From positions 495 to 28,851 of the forward strand of contig DBYO01000006.1 of the NCBI GenBank assembly GCA_002310235.1: DNA of 28,357 bases. Reading direction: 5' to 3'. The DNA comes from Bacteroidales bacterium UBA1184. GTDB taxonomy: Bacteria > Bacteroidota > Bacteroidia > Bacteroidales > ML635J-15. Below are positions 1 through 5,432 of this stretch, one piece after another. The notes beneath the pieces are model-generated. The model saw only the letters and a list, made by a program, of their open reading frames with translations, was not told the DNA's origin and did not search any database. The translations under genes were made by a program, and so were the position numbers. Position 1 is the first letter of the stretch; the number at the start of each line of letters is the position of its first letter.

Positions 1-233
1 GCCTTGCGTTCTCGCACAAGCAGATAGGTTCCCAACCTGCAGCCGAACACGAAAAACAAGGCACAAAGTGCTATTGTCGGCAGCGATATTGCACCACCGA
101 ACATTACGAGCATTGCAACTGCAAGAGCAGCAATGCCATAGCCGTATCCCAGGCTGAAGAAATAAATAAAATATTTCCATCCTACAGCCGAAACTGCAAG
201 CGATATTGCTAAAAGAATAAGTAGATACATCAT
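1..233 (-). CDS. DUF1295-like integral membrane protein, N-terminal part (truncated by window edge)
   Basis: Reading the minus strand from the ATG at 233 (a second in-frame ATG follows at 230) gives an uninterrupted frame that runs off the window. About 77 residues are visible. They are highly hydrophobic, with a segment of about 15 residues, then a Trp-Lys-Tyr-Phe-Ile-Tyr-Phe stretch and a Gly-Tyr-Gly-Tyr-Gly motif, then two further membrane segments and a basic RERK end. This layout resembles the N-terminus of DUF1295 / steroid 5-alpha-reductase-like membrane proteins of Bacteroidetes, but the diagnostic C-terminal half is outside the window. The start lies 26 bp downstream of the stop of the lipoprotein at 260-1111 on the same strand, so it is probably the last visible gene of that operon. 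The family call is a moderate-confidence inference; that it is a coding membrane protein is likely. Confidence 0.6.
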   Translation of the reverse strand, partial: MMYLLILLAISLAVSAVGWKYFIYFFSLGYGYGIAALAVAMLVMFGGAISLPTIALCALFFVFGCRLGTYLLVRERK

Positions 234-259
234 AGGGTTATATTTTTTGTTTCAAACTA

Positions 260-1111
260 TTAGTAATTCACCTTCACGCTAACACTTCCCGATTCCTCCT
301 CTTCACCGTCGTAATAATTATATTCGTATTCAATGCCGGTTACACGCTGGTAATCGTCAACAGTGTAGGTATATTTTATTATGGAGGTCGCCATTATCAT
401 GTGAGCGTCGCTATAGATATTTGTCTTACTTTCCATAGGCATAAACTTGGAAACCATTCCCTTCGGGGCAACCGATGTCGCACCAGGGAGAAATCCCGAC
501 TCTTCGGCAAACGCCAGCACATCAATGTTGGGACGGTCAACATCGCCATACTTATAGAAAGTACTGTCGAACGAAAACGATTCATCGCAGGCAGGAGAAA
601 ATACCTTTACTATATTTACATTTCCGCCATCCCAGAGATAGCTGTTGCCGCAGTCCATTTCGTCGATGCACTCGCTAAGCTTGCCCGACTTGTACTTGTA
701 GCGCTGCACAAAGCCTTCGTCTTCCAAAAAGTACTCCGACTTCTTCACATAGCCTTCGCCATCCAAGGTAAGCTCCAACTTTCTCATCCCAGCTTCGCAA
801 GTTATGACGCCGTCGCCGTAAGTAACTGTCGATTCGATGGTCCACTCGCTATCGGTACCAATGTTGCGGTGGGATGTGACTTTTATCAGCCGGTCTAGCT
901 CGTCATATTCAAAGGTCACCTTGTTGTCTCCAGCAACATCATGATTTATTTCAATGCTTTTCACAAGGAATGACGGTTCTTCAACAACTTCTTCGACTAT
1001 ACTGTCGGTGGGTTCGGTCTGCTGTTCCACAATTTTGCTTTCCTTAGAGCCACCGCACGAAGTAAAAAGTGCCACTGTGAATGCAAAAATTACAAGACTT
1101 ATTATTCGCAT
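260..1111 (-). CDS. Lipoprotein paralog 3 of a tandem triplet (DUF4595-like)
   Basis: This 283-aa protein begins with a short hydrophobic signal ending in an SPII lipobox (Leu-Phe-Thr-Ser-Cys, Cys about residue 19) followed by GGSKESK, so it is predicted to be a lipid-anchored envelope protein. After an acidic, Glu/Thr-rich spacer (about 25-48) the body is made of short beta-type strands with recurring YDxxxRL-like and KYKSGKLxE-like motifs. This is reminiscent of YD-repeat or DUF4595 proteins of Bacteroidetes, predicted beta-rich. It is the last of three tandem paralogs, 4 bp after the stop of the gene at 1116-1973, with a leader and spacer nearly identical to that gene. No enzymatic motif is visible. 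Function unknown; the lipoprotein call is firm, the family name is an inference from motif style. Confidence 0.8.
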   Translation of the reverse strand: MRIISLVIFAFTVALFTSCGGSKESKIVEQQTEPTDSIVEEVVEEPSFLVKSIEINHDVAGDNKVTFEYDELDRLIKVTSHRNIGTDSEWTIESTVTYGDGVITCEAGMRKLELTLDGEGYVKKSEYFLEDEGFVQRYKYKSGKLSECIDEMDCGNSYLWDGGNVNIVKVFSPACDESFSFDSTFYKYGDVDRPNIDVLAFAEESGFLPGATSVAPKGMVSKFMPMESKTNIYSDAHMIMATSIIKYTYTVDDYQRVTGIEYEYNYYDGEEEESGSVSVKVNY

Positions 1112-1115
1112 AGTT

Positions 1116-1973
1116 CTAATAAGTTAAATTTAGAGTAATTATTGTGGTTTCTTCATTAATAGTGCCAAAATTGTCAGTAATGACAGTTCTATTAATATTT
1201 ATTGATGTTATCTTTCCTGTAGCATCGTCAATATTGTATTCGAAAACAGTGCGTTGGGTTTCCTTTATATTATCGTTGCTTGTCCATGTAAATACTGATT
1301 TTGACGGAAGAAAATCGGAAATACAACCTTTGTCAAACGCGAGAATGTCAATTTCGGAAGTTACAAATGAAAAAATATCCACATTAAACGGGTTGCGCAT
1401 GTCTGTATATTCGAATGTAGTTTCTTGTGGATTATTATCTGCATGATAATTTATTATTTGTTCGGTCTTGCAACCATTGTCCCACTTGTATGCATATTTC
1501 GAAACCTCGCCATTGAAAACATTTTCAATGCCGCTTATCTTGTCGCCATCGAACGAATATTTATTGTTTACTCTGCCAGATTGTCCCATTTCTAGATTGC
1601 ATTCTGTAGGTTTGCCATCAGAATATTTATAGGTGAATGTCTTTACTAATGAGTAGGTTCCATCTGGATTGAGATCTTCATTGATAATCTTGACTTCGGT
1701 ATCGGAATATGATATCTTATTGCTTCTCGAAAACTCGTCTATAGTTTCAATAAGACGATTCTGGTCGTCGTACTTCAAATTTAATGTATTTGAATGTTTT
1801 CCATTGTACAACACCTCGATGCTTTTTACTGGAGTTACAACAAAAACAGTTTCTTCAACAACACTGTCGGTTGTCTCGACTTGCTGTTCTATGGTTTTAC
1901 TTTCCTTAGAGCCACCGCACGATGCAAGAAATGCCATTGCCAACACAATGGTTGCGATACAAATCTTATTCAT
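1116..1973 (-). CDS. Lipoprotein paralog 2 of a tandem triplet (DUF4595-like)
   Basis: This 285-aa predicted lipoprotein has a signal peptide ending Phe-Leu-Ala-Ser-Cys (Cys about residue 19), again followed by GGSKESK and a Gln/Glu/Thr/Val-rich spacer almost identical to that of the neighbour at 260-1111. The body carries the block YDDQNRLIET, a FTYKYSDGKPTE block and a YSFDGDKISGI block. All three recur at matching positions in the gene at 1977-2828, which identifies them as duplicates. It sits 3 bp after the stop of that gene and 4 bp before the start of the next one, so the three are almost certainly cotranscribed leftwards. A beta-rich surface or periplasmic lipoprotein of unknown function is the most that can be said. 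Confidence 0.8.
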   Translation of the reverse strand: MNKICIATIVLAMAFLASCGGSKESKTIEQQVETTDSVVEETVFVVTPVKSIEVLYNGKHSNTLNLKYDDQNRLIETIDEFSRSNKISYSDTEVKIINEDLNPDGTYSLVKTFTYKYSDGKPTECNLEMGQSGRVNNKYSFDGDKISGIENVFNGEVSKYAYKWDNGCKTEQIINYHADNNPQETTFEYTDMRNPFNVDIFSFVTSEIDILAFDKGCISDFLPSKSVFTWTSNDNIKETQRTVFEYNIDDATGKITSININRTVITDNFGTINEETTIITLNLTY

Positions 1974-1976
1974 TTA

Positions 1977-2828
1977 CTAGTAGTTAAGCTTAAGAATCTG
2001 GATACTATTATCCTTTTCGATTTCGCCGTCGTAATTGGTTTCGTTCTCAACATTGATTTTTATCTCGGTTATCCTGCCGGTTGCATCATCGGTTTTGTAT
2101 TCGAAGGTAGTAGTCTCTTCCGTTTCCCAACCATCGACAATGCCACTGAAATGCGACTTCGAGGGAAGATATTCCGATGCCAAATCCTTTCCGAACGACG
2201 AAACTGCAGGTGCGGAATAGAAAATTGTAAACACATCGATTGTAAACGGATTTTTAATGTCAGTATATTCAAATTCCGTAGTCGATTGCGGTTCTTCCAT
2301 GTCGTTGGTGTTGTAAACTACAGTATATTCGGTCATGCAATTATTTTCCCACTTGTATATAATGTCCTCGCTTGTGTAATATGGGTCAGCGTTTGGACCG
2401 AAATCGCGGGTTATCCAACTAACCTTATCTCCTTCGTAGTTGTACTTGATATTAATCTTGCCTTCTTTTCCCATATCTATGCAGCCGGTAGTCAGCTTGC
2501 CATCTGAATATTTGTAGGTAGTTGTAGCAGATTCCTCTTTGACCTTGATTTCATCGGTAGCGTATGATACGGTATATTCATCGTATTCGTCTTTCTGGTT
2601 GATAAGGCGGTTCTGGTCGTCGTACTTAAAATTAATTACGCCAACAGATTCTCCGTCATAAATTTTTTCAATGCTTTTGACAAGAAGAACTTCCTGTCCT
2701 TTTTCTTCTGCGACCTGTTCGGTCTGTGCCGATTCGTTTCCGTCTGTTGCCTTTTTGTCGGCTGATTTGTTGCACGACAGCAGGATAAACATTGCTGCGG
2801 CTGCTAATAACAAAATGTTTTTACTCAT
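1977..2828 (-). CDS. Lipoprotein paralog 1 of a tandem triplet (DUF4595-like)
   Basis: First gene of the leftward triplet, 283 aa. The signal peptide is rich in Ala/Leu and ends Ile-Leu-Leu-Ser-Cys (Cys about residue 19), followed by NKSADKK and a Glu/Gln-rich spacer, so it is a predicted SPII lipoprotein. The body has YDDQNRLINQ, TTYKYSDGKLTTG and YNYEGDKVSWI blocks that align with the paralog at 1116-1973, and the C-termini also align (EIKINVENE and LNY end). Its ATG is only 20 bp from the edge of the structured repeat at 2849-3015. I see no TAnnTTTG box in the 207 bp before it, so the promoter is either atypical or upstream of lemA. Function unknown. Confidence 0.8.
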   Translation of the reverse strand: MSKNILLLAAAAMFILLSCNKSADKKATDGNESAQTEQVAEEKGQEVLLVKSIEKIYDGESVGVINFKYDDQNRLINQKDEYDEYTVSYATDEIKVKEESATTTYKYSDGKLTTGCIDMGKEGKINIKYNYEGDKVSWITRDFGPNADPYYTSEDIIYKWENNCMTEYTVVYNTNDMEEPQSTTEFEYTDIKNPFTIDVFTIFYSAPAVSSFGKDLASEYLPSKSHFSGIVDGWETEETTTFEYKTDDATGRITEIKINVENETNYDGEIEKDNSIQILKLNY

Positions 2829-2848
2829 AATTATTACTTTTTTTTAAT

Positions 2849-3015
2849 GTCATTCCGCAAGGCAGAACAATAATGCGAAACGGAACGGGGAGCATCATAT
2901 TGTTCGACTATGCGGAATCCCCTGTTTTGCACCATATTGTCCACAAGGGAGATTCCGCACAAACGAACTCACAAGGCTCGTCCCTGCGCCTGTTCGTTCA
3001 GTTTTGCGGAATGAC
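2849..3015 (-). repeat. Structured cloverleaf-like interspersed repeat, copy 1
   Basis: The 167-bp element starts with GTCATTCCGCAA and ends with its reverse complement TTGCGGAATGAC. Read on the minus strand it shares long blocks with 15124-15279. Inside the terminal stem three more inverted repeats are visible: AACGAAC with GTTCGTT, TGCGGAATC with GATTCCGCA, and GAACAATA with TATTGTTC. The element fills almost the whole gap between the lipoprotein start (20 bp away) and the lemA stop (20 bp away). It has no coding capacity of note. It behaves like a REP/MITE-type non-autonomous repeat; mechanism of spread unknown. Confidence 0.85.
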
Positions 3016-3035
3016 GGTTAGTATTCGTTATTCAA

Positions 3036-3647
3036 TTAAAACTGTACCTTCGGTGCTTCCTGTGCTGCCTGGCTAGCCTCGAAGTAAGCCCTTTCGCCGA
3101 ATCCGAACATCTTTGCAACCAAGTTCTTCGGGAACTTTATCACAAGGACATTGTAATCTTGTACTGCTGCATTGAAGATTTCGCGCTTAGCTGCGATTTC
3201 GGCTTCAATTTCCTTCAACTGGTTCATCAACTGCGTGAAGTGAGCATCGGCCTTCAGTTCCGGATAAGCCTCGCGCACTGCAAGCAAGCGGCTCAATGTG
3301 CTCGATACATTGTCCTGTGCCTCCTGGAACTTAGCGAATGTTTCGTTGTTGAGTTCGTCGGCGTTGATATTGATTGAAGTCGCTGCGCTGCGTGCTTCGA
3401 TTACAGCCGTCAAAGTTCCCTGCTCGTGAGCAGCGTAACCCTTAACGGTTTCAACCAAGTTGGGGATGAGGTCGGCACGCTTCTGGTATGCTGCCTGAAC
3501 ATCGGCCCACGGCTTCTTCACAGCCTGGTCGGCTTCAACTATCTTGTTGTACGAACGCCATACATAAATTCCACAAATAAGAAGTATTACAAAAATTACT
3601 CCTCCGATTAATGTTGCTCCTAAGCAACCACTTCCATCTTTTGCCAT
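3036..3647 (-). CDS. lemA: LemA family protein
   Basis: The 203-aa protein has one N-terminal membrane segment (about residues 10-28) followed by the typical LemA helical region. The motif WRSYNKIVEADQAVKKPW, then Gln-Ala-Ala-Tyr-Gln-Lys-Arg-Ala-Asp-Leu-Ile-Pro-Asn-Leu-Val, is the hallmark of the family. It is followed by long amphipathic helices (EARSAATSIN, LSRLLAVREAYPELKAD) and the conserved FNAAVQDYNVLVIKFPKNLVA tail region, ending in a short Ala/Glu-rich C-terminus. Length matches family members (about 180-210 aa). LemA proteins are membrane-anchored four-helix proteins of poorly defined function, often next to TPM-domain or M48 protease genes; neither is seen here. The nearest convincing promoter on this strand is at 3914-3943, which would give a long leader. 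Confidence 0.93.
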   Translation of the reverse strand: MAKDGSGCLGATLIGGVIFVILLICGIYVWRSYNKIVEADQAVKKPWADVQAAYQKRADLIPNLVETVKGYAAHEQGTLTAVIEARSAATSININADELNNETFAKFQEAQDNVSSTLSRLLAVREAYPELKADAHFTQLMNQLKEIEAEIAAKREIFNAAVQDYNVLVIKFPKNLVAKMFGFGERAYFEASQAAQEAPKVQF

Positions 3648-3771
3648 AGTCTATAAGTTTTTTGTTTCTAAGTTTATGTGGGCTAACGCCCGTTTCTAAG
3701 TTTAAAGTTGTTTCTAAGTTTCTAGTTGTGTCGTGGCGCGCCGCGACTGTACAATGTTCCTGTTTCTGTTG

Positions 3772-3791
3772 AGACGCAAAATTTTGCGTCT
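3772..3791. repeat. Perfect 20-bp palindrome, GTAGAGAC...GTCTCTAC-type family
   Basis: AGACGCAAAATTTTGCGTCT is identical to its own reverse complement. It belongs with the palindromes at 18579-18610 and 20419-20450, which share the GTAGAG/CGGCG-CAA..TTG-CG core. On either strand it would form a hairpin, but no T-tract follows directly, so a terminator role is uncertain. Confidence 0.75.
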
Positions 3792-3831
3792 GTACTTTTT
3801 GAAAGGCTATATAACGATGTCTTCTGGCCTG

Positions 3832-3894
3832 TTAGCCATTTCTTCTTTTCGCTTTATAGCCTTTCGTTATCGTCTCTATTATTTCGTTTATCAT
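3832..3894 (-). pseudogene. 20-codon relic resembling the C-terminus of the phosphosugar mutase
   Basis: The minus strand encodes MINEIIETITKGYKAKRRNG and a stop. The core NEIIETITKG matches the last residues of the mutase at 10506-12227 (DEIIETITKG). At DNA level TAGCCTTTCGTTATCGTCTC is identical in both places (3857-3876 and 10507-10526), then after one mismatch ATTATTTCGT is identical too. The ATG lies 20 bp downstream of a good promoter (3914-3943). It may be the scar of a duplicated mutase gene that lost nearly its whole body, or a small peptide gene made from it. That the fragment shares ancestry with the mutase end is well supported; any function is speculative. Confidence 0.6.
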
Positions 3895-3913
3895 TCTTTT
3901 AATTTTGTTGTCA

Positions 3914-3943
3914 CAAAGGTAAGATTATTTTTTGACCCTACAA
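3914..3943 (-). promoter_or_regulatory. Bacteroidetes-type promoter, leftward
   Basis: On the minus strand TTG (3941-3943) is followed after 19 nt by TACCTTTG (3914-3921), matching the TTG-N19-21-TAnnTTTG consensus. It would drive the relic at 3832-3894 and, through a leader of about 260 nt, possibly lemA. Confidence 0.6.
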
Positions 3944-3958
3944 TTACAAGTTTCTTCT

Positions 3959-4258
3959 TTAATTCACGCAAGGCACTTTTGACATCTTGCTTCGTCTTAC
4001 GACCTTTATAATGTCCACACCAAGTGCCGCCGACATTTTTGCGATAGTTGCCACGGTCAAGTTATGAGTACCGGAAAGCCACCTGCTTACTTCGGTTTCC
4101 GTTTTGCCTAAAATTCTGGCAAAGTCCTTCTGCGACATTCCCCGTTCTTCCAATATTTCATATACGCAGTTGGCAATTGCAACCGACAATTCCATCTGCT
4201 TTTTCATTTCGGGACTCATAGTCCGACGAATTTCATCCATTATTTTATTGGTTTTCAT
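3959..4258 (-). CDS. XRE/HigA-like helix-turn-helix regulator (no toxin partner seen)
   Basis: A 99-aa protein starting MKTNKIMDEIRRTMSPEM. Residues about 30-85 form a Cro/C1-type HTH: ILEERGMSQKDFARILGKTE, then EVSRWLSGTHNLTVATIAKM, with the Ala-Leu-Gly that ends the fifth helix. A basic tail (KVVRRSKMSK) follows. The upstream in-frame ATG at 4297 is rejected because it lies upstream of the predicted start site of the promoter at 4285-4314; the ATG at 4258 gives a leader of about 20 nt. Proteins of this form are often the antitoxin of HigBA/RelE-type pairs, but no toxin-sized gene lies on either side. It is transcribed divergently from the promoter at 4334-4363, so it may regulate the RNA, HTH and surface-protein locus to its right. 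Confidence 0.85.
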   Translation of the reverse strand: MKTNKIMDEIRRTMSPEMKKQMELSVAIANCVYEILEERGMSQKDFARILGKTETEVSRWLSGTHNLTVATIAKMSAALGVDIIKVVRRSKMSKVPCVN

Positions 4259-4284
4259 GAACCTATTTATGATAAATAACAACG

Positions 4285-4314
4285 CAAAAATAAACATAAA
4301 AGTTGATTTTGCAA
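4285..4314 (-). promoter_or_regulatory. Promoter of the XRE regulator gene
   Basis: Minus-strand TTG (4312-4314), 19-nt spacer, TATTTTTG (4285-4292) matches the Bacteroidetes consensus exactly. Predicted transcription starts just upstream of the ATG at 4258, which fixes the start choice of that gene. Confidence 0.7.
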
Positions 4315-4333
4315 AAATTATTTCATATATTTT

Positions 4334-4363
4334 TTGATTAAGTCCCTTTTCTAATTATCTTTG
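4334..4363 (+). promoter_or_regulatory. Promoter reading into the structured RNA and the HTH gene
   Basis: TTG (4334-4336), 19-nt spacer, TATCTTTG (4356-4363) is a consensus Bacteroidetes promoter. Its -33 element is only 19 bp from that of the divergent XRE promoter, so one bound regulator could control both. Transcription would begin near 4370, about 430 nt before the ATG at 4802. Confidence 0.7.
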
Positions 4364-4477
4364 CCCTTGTGATTACAAACTGAATGTCTAACCAAAATTT
4401 TTAACTACGAAACAGAGATAACAGAGATTTAACTAATTGAAATATAAACATAAAGGCGTTTTTGCTTTTTTAGAGAA

Positions 4478-4587
4478 TTCTGAAACCTAGACAATTTCAG
4501 CGTTGCCACTTAAAAAAAGGCGGAAATGCTCGCGAGCAATCGTGAGCTTTCTAAGTTTGTGGCAACGGGTAGTCTAGGACCTCAGAA
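4478..4587 (+). ncRNA. Predicted structured RNA or long structured 5' leader
   Basis: Nested inverted repeats fold into one long hairpin. The outer arms are TTCTGA (4478-4483) with TCAGAA (4582-4587) and CCTAGAC with GTCTAGG. The middle arm is CGTTGCCAC (4501-4509) with GTGGCAACG (4559-4567). The tip is GCTCGCGA, loop GCAA, TCGTGAGC, extended by GAAA with TTTC. The tip has a G-U pair that works only in the + strand transcript, and GCAA is a GNRA tetraloop only on the + strand, so the RNA should be read rightwards. A consensus promoter lies about 110 bp upstream. No Rfam family was recognised. It may be an independent small RNA or the leader of the gene at 4802. Confidence 0.55.
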
Positions 4588-4801
4588 ACAAAATTAAAGT
4601 TCACGATTTTTTTATGCACCGAACTCCCGATTTGCAAAAGAGCCTTATGAAACAAGAACCAACAAGAACTTTTTAATAATGAAATAATTGACGGAAATTT
4701 GCAACGACTTTTTAAAATCGTAAATCTAAAATCGTAAATAAAATAATGGGAGTTAATTGCCGAAAATCCCGTGAAGAGTAGGCACGAAAAAAATATATAT
4801 A
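4588..4801. other. AT-rich leader before the HTH gene with a 13-bp tandem repeat
   Basis: No gene is seen. TAAAATCGTAAAT occurs twice in tandem (4713-4725 and 4727-4739) and once more at 20454-20466, just before the thioesterase start. No clear terminator hairpin separates the structured RNA from the gene at 4802, so read-through is plausible. Confidence 0.5.
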
Positions 4802-5419
4802 ATGGATAATGATTTAAAGAAATTTATTGACAGGTACATTGAGCGAGGGTTCGGCTCGATGAACAAAAACGACTTTGAAGTGGAGATATTCCATTATCTG
4901 CTACAGACAAACTATTTTGAAAGCACAAAGGATTACGAAATTAGCCGACAGCTAAGAATCCCGCAGTCTAAGGTAAAACGGCTGAAATACGAGTCTGAAT
5001 TAAAATATCCCGAAAAGAATCAGGACGAAAAAGTAAAGGAGATACTTGGCAATGCCAAAATATATTTCGACAGGGAATGTATTGTGCTTTCAATAGAAGA
5101 CGAATTAATAAGGAAGCATTTGGATTGTGAAATAAAAAAGCATAATAGCTATTCTGATTTGTCCTTTAATACTGAACTCTTGCGTCTGAATTTCGAAGAC
5201 TACATTTATCTCGTTGGAAAATTTGAAGGGAAAAATAAAGTTGAAGAAACGAAGAAAAAACTTGAAACTTGGCTTAATGCAAAAGATGACAAAGAAAAGG
5301 CAAAAATAAAAAAGACAGGATTCAAGGACTTGTTTTTCGAATTTGCGAAAGGTTTTGTAAATGAAGCAGGAAGCGTTACGGCTAATTTAGTTTTTAATGG
5401 AATGCTAGGTATAATTTAA
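4802..5419 (+). CDS. Unrecognised 205-aa protein with HTH-like segment and hydrophobic tail
   Basis: I do not recognise this protein with confidence. Residues 1-40 are a helical segment (FIDRYIERGFGSMNKNDFEV). Residues about 43-68 (DYEISRQLRIPQSKVKRLKY) have the spacing of a helix-turn-helix, with a basic second helix. The middle (about 75-165) is charged and Lys/Glu-rich, including a probable coiled helix (KNKVEETKKKLETWLNAKDD). The last 35 residues are amphipathic to hydrophobic (FKDLFFEFAKGFVNEAG, then VTANLVFNGMLGII) and could insert into or lie on a membrane. The base composition is AT-rich and the gene stands in an accessory-looking stretch. It ends 13 bp before the giant surface protein gene and is preceded by a 430-nt leader with the structured RNA. 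It could be a regulator of the surface protein or an effector of a small defence or competition module; neither is proven. Confidence 0.75.
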   Translation: MDNDLKKFIDRYIERGFGSMNKNDFEVEIFHYLLQTNYFESTKDYEISRQLRIPQSKVKRLKYESELKYPEKNQDEKVKEILGNAKIYFDRECIVLSIEDELIRKHLDCEIKKHNSYSDLSFNTELLRLNFEDYIYLVGKFEGKNKVEETKKKLETWLNAKDDKEKAKIKKTGFKDLFFEFAKGFVNEAGSVTANLVFNGMLGII

Positions 5420-5432
5420 AAATTTATCAATA

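Larger units (their letters stand above)
3648..3958. other. Repeat-rich spacer between lemA and the XRE gene
   Basis: This 311-bp gap holds no normal-length gene. It contains four copies of a GTTTCTAAGTTT-like short repeat (about 3660-3722), a near-palindrome GTCGTGGCGCGCCGCGAC (about 3729-3746), a perfect 20-bp palindrome at 3772-3791, an 11-bp inverted repeat GAAAGGCTATA (3801-3811) with TATAGCCTTTC (3857-3867), a relic of the mutase 3' end (3832-3894) and a leftward promoter (3914-3943). Confidence 0.7.

Noticed and set aside
1794..2507. 237-aa plus-strand frame over the lipoprotein genes
   Set aside because: It is antisense to two well-supported lipoprotein genes, has no promoter or domain, and its composition reflects the complementary strand.
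3959..4258. Complete HigBA toxin-antitoxin pair
   Set aside because: Only the HTH partner exists; no toxin-sized frame lies in the 460 bp upstream or in the spacer downstream.
4338..4801. Retron-like arrangement (structured RNA next to an accessory protein)
   Set aside because: No reverse transcriptase gene with a YxDD motif is present within the window, so a retron cannot be claimed.
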